DNA of 64,000 nt, taken from the NCBI RefSeq assembly GCF_021462265.1, contig NZ_JAJONF010000027.1, positions 62,001 to 126,000 of the forward strand, in the 5' to 3' direction. Source of the stretch: Streptomyces shenzhenensis (GTDB lineage: Bacteria; Actinomycetota; Actinomycetes; Streptomycetales; Streptomycetaceae). Shown piece after piece: positions 57,894 to 64,000 of this stretch. Every line of letters begins with the position of its first letter. The stretch's first letter is position 1. The position numbers were made by a program, and so were the translations under genes. The notes under the pieces are model-generated. The model ran no database searches. It saw only the letters and a list, made by a program, of their open reading frames with translations, and was not told the DNA's origin.

Positions 57894-58643
57894 ATGGGAC
57901 AGCTGGACGGCAAGACGGTCGTCATCACCGGCGGCACCAGCGGCATCGGGCTGGCCACGGCCCACCGCTTCGCACAGGAGGGCGCCCACGTCTACATCAC
58001 GGGACGCCGCAAGGAGGTCCTCGACCAGGCCGCCGAGCAGATCGGCGGCAATGTCACCCCAGTCCAGGCCGACAGCTCGAACCTGGCCGACCTCGACCGG
58101 CTGTACGCCACCGTCGCCGACGCCGGGCACCAGATCGACGTCCTGTTCGCCAATGCCGGCGGCGGCGAGTTCGCCCCCCTCGACCAGGTCACCGAGGAGC
58201 ACTACGACACGACCTTCGACAGCAACGTGAAGGGCACCGTCTTCACCGTGCAGAAGGCGCTCCCGCACCTGGTCGACGGCGCCTCCGTCATCCTCACCGG
58301 CTCCACCGCGGGCGTCTCCGGCGATCCGGCCTTCGGTGTCTACGGCGCCTCCAAGGCCGCCATCCGCTCCTTCTCCCGCACATGGGCCAACGAGCTCAGC
58401 GGGCGCGGCATCCGCGTCAACACCATCTCCCCCGGCCCCATCACCACCCCCGGCCTCAACGGTCTCGCCGCGGACGAGGAGGGCGCCGCGCAGCTGCGGG
58501 AGACCCTCGCCGGCATCGTCCCCCTCGGCCGCATGGGCCAGCCGGAGGAAGTGGCCGCCCTGGCGCTGTTCCTCGCCACGGACCAGTCCAGCTTCATCAC
58601 CGGCACCGAGATCTTCGTCGACGGCGGCGCCAAGCAGGTGTAG
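57894..58643 (+). CDS. Short-chain dehydrogenase/reductase, classical type
   Basis: A 249-residue enzyme from the ATG at 57894 behind AGGAG. Cofactor loop TGGTSGIG, second strand ITGRRKE (Arg favours NADP), NAG strand LFANAGGG, catalytic Ser in ILTGSTAG, Tyr/Lys in YGASK. The C terminus has VNTISPGPITTPG, then FITGTEIFVDGGAKQV, where the D-G-G end is typical of tetrameric reductases. It probably reduces a carbonyl in the chemistry started by the LLM enzymes (inference). It is preceded by two palindromes shared with the MarR promoters. Confidence 0.93.
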   Translation: MGQLDGKTVVITGGTSGIGLATAHRFAQEGAHVYITGRRKEVLDQAAEQIGGNVTPVQADSSNLADLDRLYATVADAGHQIDVLFANAGGGEFAPLDQVTEEHYDTTFDSNVKGTVFTVQKALPHLVDGASVILTGSTAGVSGDPAFGVYGASKAAIRSFSRTWANELSGRGIRVNTISPGPITTPGLNGLAADEEGAAQLRETLAGIVPLGRMGQPEEVAALALFLATDQSSFITGTEIFVDGGAKQV

Positions 58644-58785
58644 TCCGGCCCGCCCCCGCGAGGCAACGGGGCCGTGGCACTCCACGCCGGCCCCGCCGCC
58701 TCCCGGCCGGTGTCCCGGCCGACCCCCCGCCCAGGCGGCGTGATCGCGGCGCCCGTACCTGAGGGACGACCGCCGATCAGATATG

Positions 58786-58795
58786 TGACGTATCA
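58786..58795. promoter_or_regulatory. TGACGTATCA near-palindrome (candidate MarR site C)
   Basis: One mismatch away from perfect symmetry; it lies 18-27 bases before the second MarR start, overlapping its expected promoter, so it is probably an autoregulatory site. It is related to the sites at 55315 and 57809. Confidence 0.5.
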
Positions 58796-58812
58796 ACTTG
58801 ACAAGGGGTGCC

Positions 58813-59289
58813 ATGGCCGCTGAACCACCCCGCCGGCTGACGGGGGTCGAAGAACAGGCCTGGCGGGGCCTGCTGAGGGTGTTCGAGCGTCTGGTCACAC
58901 GTACCGGGCAGCCCCTGCAGGCCGAGCACGGACTGTCGGCCGCGGACTACGCGATGCTCGCCGAGCTGACCCGTGTCCCCGGCGGCAGACTCCGCGTCCT
59001 GGAGCTCGCCAAGGAGCTGGGGTGGGAGAAGAGCAGGGTGTCCCACCACATGGCACGGATGGTGAGACGCGGTCTGGTCGACCGCGAGACGTGCGCCTGC
59101 GACCGCCGCGGGGTGTACGTGAGCGTGACCCCGGCCGGCTACGAGGTGATGTCGGCGGCAGCCCGGCGCCACGCGGACGACGTTCGCCGGCTCTTCCTCG
59201 ACCACCTCACCCCCGACCAGGTGGCCCAGCTGGCGGAGATCACCGACACGGTGCTGGGCGTTCTCACGCGGTCGCCCGACCGCGACTGA
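58813..59289 (+). CDS. MarR family regulator, paralogue 2
   Basis: A 158-residue regulator from the ATG at 58813 with AAGGGG upstream. The DNA-binding part (RLRVLELAKELGWEKSRVSHHMARMVRRGLVDRE) is nearly identical to that of the first MarR gene, implying overlapping operator specificity. The wing differs (TCACDRRGVYVSVTPAG) and contains two cysteines, C-x-C within ETCACDRR. They are absent from the paralogue and could give redox or metal sensitivity. The same LFLDHL-T-P-D-Q-V C-terminal helix is kept. It sits between the SDR and the F420-dependent LLM gene. Confidence 0.93.
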   Translation: MAAEPPRRLTGVEEQAWRGLLRVFERLVTRTGQPLQAEHGLSAADYAMLAELTRVPGGRLRVLELAKELGWEKSRVSHHMARMVRRGLVDRETCACDRRGVYVSVTPAGYEVMSAAARRHADDVRRLFLDHLTPDQVAQLAEITDTVLGVLTRSPDRD

Positions 59290-59405
59290 CGCACCCGTCC
59301 GCGGTCGTGCCGCCGTCGTCAGTAATCCCGTCCGGGTCCCCGGCGGACAGGGCGACCCGGCCCGAAGAACGTCCTCAGCCGATCCAGCGGACAAGGAAAA
59401 CGATC

Positions 59406-60266
59406 ATGGACATAGGAACCACCGGCCTCTGGAGCCCTGAGCTGCGCCTGCACGCCGACCCGGCGGAGATCACCGAGGCCGCGGCCGAACTGGACGAGCG
59501 GGGATGGGGCGCCCTGTGGATCCCCGGCCTCGGGGGCGGCGACATCCTCGGCGACGCCGAACGGCTGCTCCGTGCCACCCGGCGGACGACCGTCGCCACC
59601 GGGGTCCTCAGCATCTGGCGGCACCCCGCGGAAGAGATGGCGGCGGGACACGCGCGGCTGCGCCGGCAGTACGGCCGGCCCGTCCTGCTCGGTCTCGGCG
59701 TCAGCGACGCGGCCGCCGCCCATCGCGCGGGCACGGCGTACCGTCCGCTGTCCGCGCTCAGCGGCTACCTGGACGAACTCGACGAGAGCCCCACCCCCGT
59801 GGCCGCCGGCGAACGCCTCGTCGCCGCCATGGGACCCAAGCTCACCGAGCTCGCCGGACGGCGCAGCGCCGGCACCCACCCCTTCCTCGTCACACCCGAC
59901 TTCACCGCCACCGCACGGGGCCTCCTCGGACCCGCGCCGCTGCTCGCCCCCTACCAGGCCGTCGTCGTGGACGACGACCCGGACCGGGCCCGCACCACCG
60001 CCCGCGGGTTCCTCTCCACGTTCATCGGCATGGGCCACTACGCGGCCAGCCTGCGCCGCCAGGGATTCAGCGAGGACGACCTCGCGCACGGCGGCAGCGA
60101 CCGCCTCATCGACGCCGTCGTCGCCTGGGGCGACATCGACGCCATCGACAAGCGCGTGCGGGCCCACCTCGACGCCGGCGCCACCCACGTCGCCCTGCAC
60201 GTCATCAGCGCCCACGGGGGGCTGCCCCGTACCGAGTGGCGGGCGCTGGCTCCGCTGGCCCGCTGA
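59406..60266 (+). CDS. F420-dependent LLM-class oxidoreductase (TIGR03620-like)
   Basis: A 286-residue TIM-barrel enzyme from the ATG at 59406 (AAGGAA upstream). It opens DIGTTGLWSPELRLHADPAEITEAAAELDERGWGALWIPGLGGGDILGDAERLLRATRRTTVATGVLSIWRHP, then LLGLGVSDA. The short form, the G-L-W-S/x-P N terminus and TGVLSIWRH correspond to the actinobacterial F420-dependent subgroup. It would depend on the F420 pool maintained by the npdG product at 14.4 kb. It precedes a truncated MFS gene by 91 bases. Confidence 0.88.
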   Translation: MDIGTTGLWSPELRLHADPAEITEAAAELDERGWGALWIPGLGGGDILGDAERLLRATRRTTVATGVLSIWRHPAEEMAAGHARLRRQYGRPVLLGLGVSDAAAAHRAGTAYRPLSALSGYLDELDESPTPVAAGERLVAAMGPKLTELAGRRSAGTHPFLVTPDFTATARGLLGPAPLLAPYQAVVVDDDPDRARTTARGFLSTFIGMGHYAASLRRQGFSEDDLAHGGSDRLIDAVVAWGDIDAIDKRVRAHLDAGATHVALHVISAHGGLPRTEWRALAPLAR

Positions 60267-60357
60267 CGCGCAGGCCACCGGCGCCCTTCCGGGCCTTCCG
60301 GGCCGCCCGGCCCGGGAGGCCCACCGCTGTCGCAGTGATCCGCGTACAAGGAGAGTC

Positions 60358-60753
60358 ATGAGCAGTCGCCCTGCCGCGGCCGGCCCGTCCGCCGAAACCG
60401 GCCGCCGCGCGCCGGTCGGCCGGCGCCGCCGGGGCGGATGGCCGGCCGTGGAAGCCGTCGCAGCGGTGTCTTTCGCGTTCGTCCTCTCGGAAATCCTGCC
60501 CGTCGGCCTGCTGCCTGCGATCAGCGGCAGCCTCGGAGTGCACACCGGCACCGCGGGGCTCCTGGTGGTCGTCCCCGGACTGGTCGCGGCGGCGGCCGCG
60601 CCGCTTCTCACCACGGCGGCCGGCCGTCTGGACCGTCGGCACGTGCTCCTCGCCCTCGCCGCCCTGATCTCGGCGACCGGTCCCTTGGCGTACGCATCGA
60701 CAGCGACGGCACCACGTTGCTCCAGCAGTTCACCCTCGACGGGCCCACCCTGA
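60358..60753 (+). pseudogene. MFS transporter truncated after about 100 residues
   Basis: A good start (ATG at 60358, AAGGAG upstream) leads into a normal MFS N terminus: VEAVAAVSFAFVLSEILPVGLLPAISGSLGVHTGTAGLLVVVPGLVAAAAAPLLTTAAGRLDRRHVLLALAALIS. The E-I/x-L-P-x-G-L-L-P family motif and the loop between helices 2 and 3 (A-G-R-x-D-R-R) are intact. After about residue 105 the frame runs into unrelated sequence and stops at residue 131; a full transporter needs about 400 residues. The junction lies near 60680. Confidence 0.85.
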
Positions 60754-60854
60754 TCAACGTGGGCACCGGCGGCCTCACGGACGCGGATGCCGACACCGCC
60801 ACCAAACTCCTGCGCGATCAGGTCGACCGGTACGAGGCCGCAGCCCGCAAGTAG
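60684..60854 (+). pseudogene. C-terminal fragment of an unidentified protein fused to the MFS remnant
   Basis: In a different frame from the truncated MFS gene, the plus strand encodes LGVRIDSDGTTLLQQFTLDG, continuing PTLINVGTGGLTDADADTATKLLRDQVDRYEAAARK and a TAG. The composition is that of a real protein end (strand, then a long amphipathic helix), but no start codon or upstream coding sequence belongs to it. It is probably the tail of a gene whose 5' part was lost in the same deletion that cut the MFS gene. I do not recognise the family. Confidence 0.6.
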
Positions 60855-61184
60855 GGCAGGCCGCGCGAGCCCAGCCGGGGAGTCGGTAGTCCGGCCGGCC
60901 GGCGCAGACGCACCTGCCTGGCCGTTACGGGTGGGTCTCCGCAGGGCGCATGGGGCGCCACAACGGGACGCTTCCGGAGCGGAGGCCGGCGGACGCCGAC
61001 AGTCTCCGCGATGTGGGCAAGCACAGTCTCGACGTCGCGCCCAGCCTGCATCCCGGCAGCCCTTCACGGCGCGAGCCGTCGGCTGCCGGAGGAGCCCCAA
61101 CGGGTCGATGACGTGACGGCGTGCTCCGCACCCCGCCCGGCGGATGGCGTGGCAGGGTGTTCGCCGCAGGGGCGAGCGGTGGGA
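60855..61184. other. 330-base gap after the fragments
   Basis: No gene is supported. Short minus-strand frames here lack ribosome sites. No terminator-strength hairpin stands out. Confidence 0.45.
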
Positions 61185-61442
61185 TCAGTAGTGGTAGCGG
61201 GCCTTGAGGATCTTGACTTCCTTCTCGTCCACCCGGTGGACGAGCCGGTGCTCGTCGTCGATCCGACGTGACCAGTAGCCGGACAGGTCGCCCTTCAGGG
61301 GTTCCGGCTTGCCGATGCCGGTGAAGGGGGTGCGCTGGATCTCGGCGATCAGCCGGGTGATCCTGCGGGCCATGGCGCGGTCCGAGCCGAGCCAGAACAG
61401 GAAGTCCTCCCATCCGGCCGGGTCGAAGTGGACGCTCCTCAC
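61185..61442 (-). CDS. yoeB: Toxin of the YoeB/Txe family (mRNA interferase)
   Basis: An 85-residue RelE-fold toxin: VHFDPAGWEDFLFWLGSDRAMARRITRLIAEIQRTPFTGIGKPEPLKGDLSGYWSRRIDDEHRLVHRV, then VKILKARYHY. The G-I-G-K-P-E-P-L-K, the G-x-W/Y-S-R-R-I-D/x-D/x-E-H-R-L-V stretch and the C-terminal R/x-Y-H-Y are diagnostic for YoeB. The catalytic residues (Glu46-, Arg65- and His83-type) have visible counterparts in the PEPL, EHRLV and YHY segments. It cleaves ribosome-associated mRNA when free. It overlaps the antitoxin gene by four bases (ATGA). Confidence 0.95.
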   Translation of the reverse strand: MRSVHFDPAGWEDFLFWLGSDRAMARRITRLIAEIQRTPFTGIGKPEPLKGDLSGYWSRRIDDEHRLVHRVDEKEVKILKARYHY

Positions 61443-61711
61443 CCGTCACCCGCCAGCTCTTCCAGCTCTGCCATGGTCTTGGTGACCATGGCCTCGCCGG
61501 CCCTGTCCCGCGCGACGGCTTCCATGAGGCTTCGCGCGTTGGCGGGGGAGCGCAGCAGGTAGACGGTCTCCTGCCAGGAGTCGTAGTCCTCGGCGGACAT
61601 CAGAACCGCGTCGCCGCTCTTGGAGCTGATCCGCACGGGGGTGTGGTCGTCGTTGACGCGCTTGATGAGTGGGAAGAGGTCCTTGCGGGCCTCGCTGGCA
61701 CTTATGGTCAT
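61439..61711 (-). CDS. yefM: Antitoxin of the YefM/Phd family
   Basis: A 90-residue antitoxin from the ATG at 61711 (GAGG upstream). MTISASEARKDLFPLIKRVNDDHTPVRISSKSGDAVLMSAEDYDSWQETVYLLRSPANARSLMEAVARDRAG contains the Phd/YefM fold (S-A-S-E-A-R, V-x-I-x-x-K-x-G-x-A-V-L-M-S-x-x-x-Y-x-S-x-x-E-T-x-Y-L). The disordered toxin-neutralising C-terminus is present. It autorepresses the operon with the toxin as co-repressor. A remarkable GGTAC array lies just upstream. Confidence 0.95.
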   Translation of the reverse strand: MTISASEARKDLFPLIKRVNDDHTPVRISSKSGDAVLMSAEDYDSWQETVYLLRSPANARSLMEAVARDRAGEAMVTKTMAELEELAGDG

Positions 61712-61733
61712 CTGGCGGCACCTCTTTTCTGGT

Positions 61734-61775
61734 GGTACTAGAAAACGGTACCGCACTGGTACATGATTCTGGTAC
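61734..61775. promoter_or_regulatory. Four GGTAC repeats: YefM/YoeB operator array
   Basis: GGTAC occurs at 61734, 61747, 61758 and 61771, i.e. at intervals of 13, 11 and 13 bases, the second forming the palindrome GGTACC. It lies 23-64 bases upstream of the antitoxin start, where YefM/YoeB operators sit in other bacteria. The sequence differs from the E. coli core TGTACA but keeps the GTAC centre. Confidence 0.7.
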
Positions 61776-62126
61776 GAGTGGCGGCTACCGTGGACCTCCT
61801 CACCTCGCCCGGTCGCCCCGGCGACTGCTCGTACCGGCCGGAGGCCGCCCGCACACCCGGTGGCTCCTCGTCCGGCAGAGTCGGCGGACGCCGGTCAGGG
61901 AGGTCCTCGTCGGTGCGCCCCCATCCACGGCCCGGATACCCGTGATCCACAAGGTCGATGGTGCGAGGGGTGTGCGGCATGCGCAATCTGCCCCATAGTC
62001 ATGCCAGCCCTGACGCCCCCTCGGTATCGCGGGCGTTCCTCTCCGGTGCACCGGCACTCCGCGACATGGCACGGTCATGGCGGCTGCCCGCCGTGCACCC
62101 AGTCCCCGCCCGCACGGAGGCCTCAC
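61776..62126. other. 351-base gap between the TA operator and the MFS gene
   Basis: No supported gene; a minus-strand frame (61738-61986) overlaps the TA promoter and has no ribosome site. The gap must contain the promoter of the MFS gene, but I see no clear -35/-10 pair. Confidence 0.45.
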
Positions 62127-63371
62127 GTGCCCGGATTCACCCACCCGCCTGTGCCCGCCGACGGGTTCGCCGTCCGGAACACCGAGCCCGCGCCCGAAGC
62201 CAGGGCCGGCCTGCGCGTGGCGGTCCTGATGGCCGGCAGCTGTCTGCCGGTTCTCGGCGCGGTGCTGCTCGCCCCGGAACTGCCCGACCTGCAGGCCGCG
62301 TTCGGCTCGGCGCCCGGCGCGGCCACTCTGGTCCCGCTGATCCTGTCGGTTCCCGCGCTCGCGGTCGCCCTGGCGGCGCCCCTCGCGGGCGTCGTGATCG
62401 ACCGGGTGGGACGCAAGACTCCGCTGGTCGTCGCGACCGTCCTGTACGCGGTGTTCGGCACCGCGCCGCTGTGGCTGGGTTCGCTGCGTGCCATCGTGGC
62501 CGGCCGCGCTCTTCTCGGCGTCGCCGAGGCCGTCGTCATCACCTGTTGCACCACGCTGATCGGCGACTACTACACGGGGCAGAACCGCCACCGGTACCTG
62601 GCCCTGCAGACGGTGTGCGCCACCGTCTCCGCCACCGCCTTCCTCATCCTCGGCGGCGCGCTGGGCAACTCGGGCTGGCGTTCCCCGTTCCAGCTCTACG
62701 CGGTCGGGCTGCTCATCGCCCCCGCGATGGTCTTCCTGCCCGCGCGCAGACCGGGCGCGGCCGCGGCCGAGGAGGCCGCCACCGGGCGGCGGGCGTCCTC
62801 GAAGGGCGGGCTGCTCGCCATCTGCCTGCTGACGGTGTTCGGCGGCCTCGTCTTCAACGCCGTCCCCTCGCAGACGGCCTACCTGGTGAACGGCCTCGGC
62901 GTGCAGTCCACCGGCATCATCGGCCTCGTCAGCGCGATCGCCAGCGCCGCCTCCGTCACCGGATCGGCCATCTTCGCCTCGATGGTCGGCCGGCCGGAGC
63001 GCAGGCTGCCCCTGATCCTCCTGCTGTGCGGGGCCGGATGCCTGGCCATCGACCTGGCCCACAGCTTCGGGATCCTGCTGCTCGGGACCTTCCTCAACTC
63101 CCTGGGCACCGGTCTCCTGCTGCCCACGATGCTGACCTGGGCGATGTCCGGACTGGATCACCGCAACCGCGGCGGTGGCACCGGCCTGTGGACCGGGTCG
63201 TTCTTCCTCGGGCAGTTCCTCTGCCCGATCGCCGTCAGCTCCCTGGAGTCCAGGACCGGAAGCCTGCCCACCGCCTTCGGTGCTCTCGGCCTCGCCTCGG
63301 GAGCGGTGGCGATCGTGCTCCTGCCCCTCCTGCGCCGGCCGAGGGACGACCAGGAGACCGGGCCGGCATGA
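62127..63371 (+). CDS. MFS transporter, 12 TM helices
   Basis: A 414-residue exporter from the GTG at 62127 with GGAGG 7 bases upstream; the open frame further upstream is noncoding in style. Motif A is GVVIDRVGRKTPLVVATVLY (D-R-x-G-R-K/R). Helix 1 VAVLMAGSCLPVLGAVLLAPELPDLQAAFG carries an A/P-E-L-P-D-L segment, and LLGVAEAVVITCCTTLIGDYYTGQNRHRYLALQ is helices 4-5, with two adjacent cysteines. A longer cytoplasmic loop (RRPGAAAAEEAATGRRASSKG) separates the halves. It precedes the small peptide gene and the dioxygenase, so it may export the product made there (inference). Confidence 0.9.
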   Translation: MPGFTHPPVPADGFAVRNTEPAPEARAGLRVAVLMAGSCLPVLGAVLLAPELPDLQAAFGSAPGAATLVPLILSVPALAVALAAPLAGVVIDRVGRKTPLVVATVLYAVFGTAPLWLGSLRAIVAGRALLGVAEAVVITCCTTLIGDYYTGQNRHRYLALQTVCATVSATAFLILGGALGNSGWRSPFQLYAVGLLIAPAMVFLPARRPGAAAAEEAATGRRASSKGGLLAICLLTVFGGLVFNAVPSQTAYLVNGLGVQSTGIIGLVSAIASAASVTGSAIFASMVGRPERRLPLILLLCGAGCLAIDLAHSFGILLLGTFLNSLGTGLLLPTMLTWAMSGLDHRNRGGGTGLWTGSFFLGQFLCPIAVSSLESRTGSLPTAFGALGLASGAVAIVLLPLLRRPRDDQETGPA

Positions 63372-63414
63372 GTCGGCGGCGCGGTGGATCGCGTACTGCA
63401 ATACAAGATGGCGT

Positions 63415-63454
63415 CTCACCTATTGACTCCCATACCACCCCCTTTTAGGGTGAG
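63415..63454 (+). promoter_or_regulatory. Promoter-like TTGACT-N17-TAGGGT with flanking CTCACC/GGTGAG
   Basis: A sigma-70/HrdB-type pair: -35 TTGACT (63423-63428), 17-base spacer, -10 TAGGGT (63446-63451). Inverted CTCACC (63415-63420) and GGTGAG (63449-63454) bracket it as a possible operator. It is 30 bases upstream of the 46-residue peptide gene. Confidence 0.6.
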
Positions 63455-63480
63455 GGCACTTCTTGAAAGGACGGGACCGC

Positions 63481-63621
63481 ATGAAGCCAGCCGCCCTGAT
63501 CGGCGTGTTGCTCGTGTCGTGTGCCGGCCGCCGGACCTACGACGAACCGCTCAGGTACTCCCCGCCCAGGGAAGGACTGCGCCCCGGCACGGCTGTCGGC
63601 GTACCTCAGACCCCCTTCTGA
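63481..63621 (+). CDS. 46-residue lipoprotein-like small peptide
   Basis: The ATG at 63481 has GAAAGGA about 10 bases upstream and a good promoter before it. MKPAALIGVLLVSCAGRRTY gives a short hydrophobic segment with a lipobox-like LVSC, so a cleaved product would begin at Cys14. The rest, DEPLRYSPPREGLRPG plus TAVGVPQTPF, is Pro/Arg/Gly-rich and carries no domain. It could be a tiny surface lipoprotein or the precursor of a modified peptide, given the oxygenase that follows 117 bases later; both ideas are inference. Confidence 0.55.
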   Translation: MKPAALIGVLLVSCAGRRTYDEPLRYSPPREGLRPGTAVGVPQTPF

Positions 63622-63737
63622 GGTGCCGCGTCGCCCCGCGACGCACCGCTGCCGCGCCGGCGTCTTCCGCGTCCGCGCGTCATGGCCGACCGACATCGGG
63701 CAGAGCCTTCCACCACCTTCGCGAGGAGTGCACCATC

Positions 63738-64000
63738 GTGACCACCGCCCCCGCTCAGCAGATCCCCGGGCCGTCCGCCTGGCGTGGCGACGAGCTGTCC
63801 AAGTCCACCGACTGGATCTACGTCCTCAGTGACGCCGAGCGCACCGAGCTGGAGGAGCTGGGCCGTCGCTTCGTCGCCGACGACCCCGACCTGCGCACCG
63901 TCACCGCCGCCGACTACCCCTTCGACGCCTGCCGCGCCCTCAACGACGAGTGCGCCCGCCAGATGGACGCCGGCCGGGGCTTCATCCTGGTGCGCGGCCT
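63738..64000 (+). CDS. TauD/TfdA family 2-oxoglutarate/Fe(II) dioxygenase, N-terminal part
   Basis: It starts at the GTG at 63738 with GAGGAG upstream and is cut by the right edge after about 87 residues. The visible part, PGPSAWRGDELSKSTDWIYVLSDAERTELEELGRRFVADDPDLRTVTAADYPFDACRALNDECARQMDAGRGFILVRGL, is the typical N terminus of TauD/TfdA-like oxygenases (W-x-G-x-x-L-x..., R-G-F-x-L-V-R-G-L). The H-x-D...H metal triad lies beyond the window. These enzymes hydroxylate or desaturate small acids and natural-product intermediates. The adjacent exporter and peptide hint at a small biosynthetic unit. Confidence 0.88.
   Translation, partial: MTTAPAQQIPGPSAWRGDELSKSTDWIYVLSDAERTELEELGRRFVADDPDLRTVTAADYPFDACRALNDECARQMDAGRGFILVRG

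Noticed and set aside
61738..61986. 82-codon minus-strand frame upstream of yefM
   Set aside because: Its 3' end lies on the GGTAC operator array and no initiation signal is visible; composition is unconvincing.

Overview
The window is high-GC actinobacterial DNA and almost certainly comes from a Streptomyces chromosome. Third codon positions are strongly G/C. Gene content is typical of the genus: a conservon (histidine kinase, roadblock, DUF742, GTPase, P450), a DUF397 gene, an AfsR/SARP-type giant regulator, a SAV2177-type methyltransferase, F420 enzymes, and two copies of a short GC-rich intergenic hairpin element. I see no rRNA, tRNA, CRISPR array, insertion sequence or prophage module. 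The species cannot be read from the sequence.

Region 1-33.6 kb is mostly ordinary core-type sequence. It holds an EEP-family hydrolase (cut by the left edge), a TetR gene with a 14-TM drug exporter, panB, a GNAT enzyme, a DrrAB-type ABC exporter next to a BTAD/NB-ARC regulator, an M50 protease, map, an intracellular sialidase, an F420:NADP oxidoreductase and a PhzF enzyme. It then has the iron-import operon efeO-efeB-efeU with a fourth overlapping lipoprotein gene and tandem DmdR/IdeR-like iron boxes. After that come a stand-alone primase-polymerase-like protein, an overlapping MFS/serine hydrolase/Rsm22 operon, a D-Ala-D-Ala carboxypeptidase divergent from an FtsX-type ABC transporter, an aldo/keto reductase whose N terminus is a 15-bp minisatellite, DoxX and a MazG-like protein.

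Region 33.6-43.9 kb is mixed. A short accessory patch (33.7-35.3 kb) holds a gene remnant and a membrane-anchored Nudix-like protein of unknown function. It is followed by an orphan phoU, a coiled-coil/winged-helix protein, a GntR-controlled APC permease, an AAT-family amino-acid permease with an unusually AT-rich leader and a 47-nt palindromic terminator, a SAV2177-type methyltransferase, a secreted AMIN-like protein, and a DUF397 gene next to a decapitated DUF5753 regulator. Region 44-50 kb is a conservon: five overlapping or closely spaced genes end in a P450 that lacks the EXXR motif, and a second, canonical P450 converges on it.

Region 50.8-64 kb is accessory in character. It has a DUF4142 protein and a GerMN/Gmad2-like lipoprotein, then an HxlR/RidA divergon. 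Next is a MarR-LLM-SDR-MarR-LLM oxidoreductase cluster littered with gene fragments (epoxide hydrolase C terminus, MFS N terminus, an unidentified C terminus) and sharing a TGAC-NN-(G/A)TCA palindrome at three promoters. A YefM/YoeB toxin-antitoxin pair has a four-fold GGTAC operator array. The right end has an MFS exporter, a 46-residue lipoprotein-like peptide behind a good promoter, and a TauD/TfdA-type dioxygenase cut by the edge.
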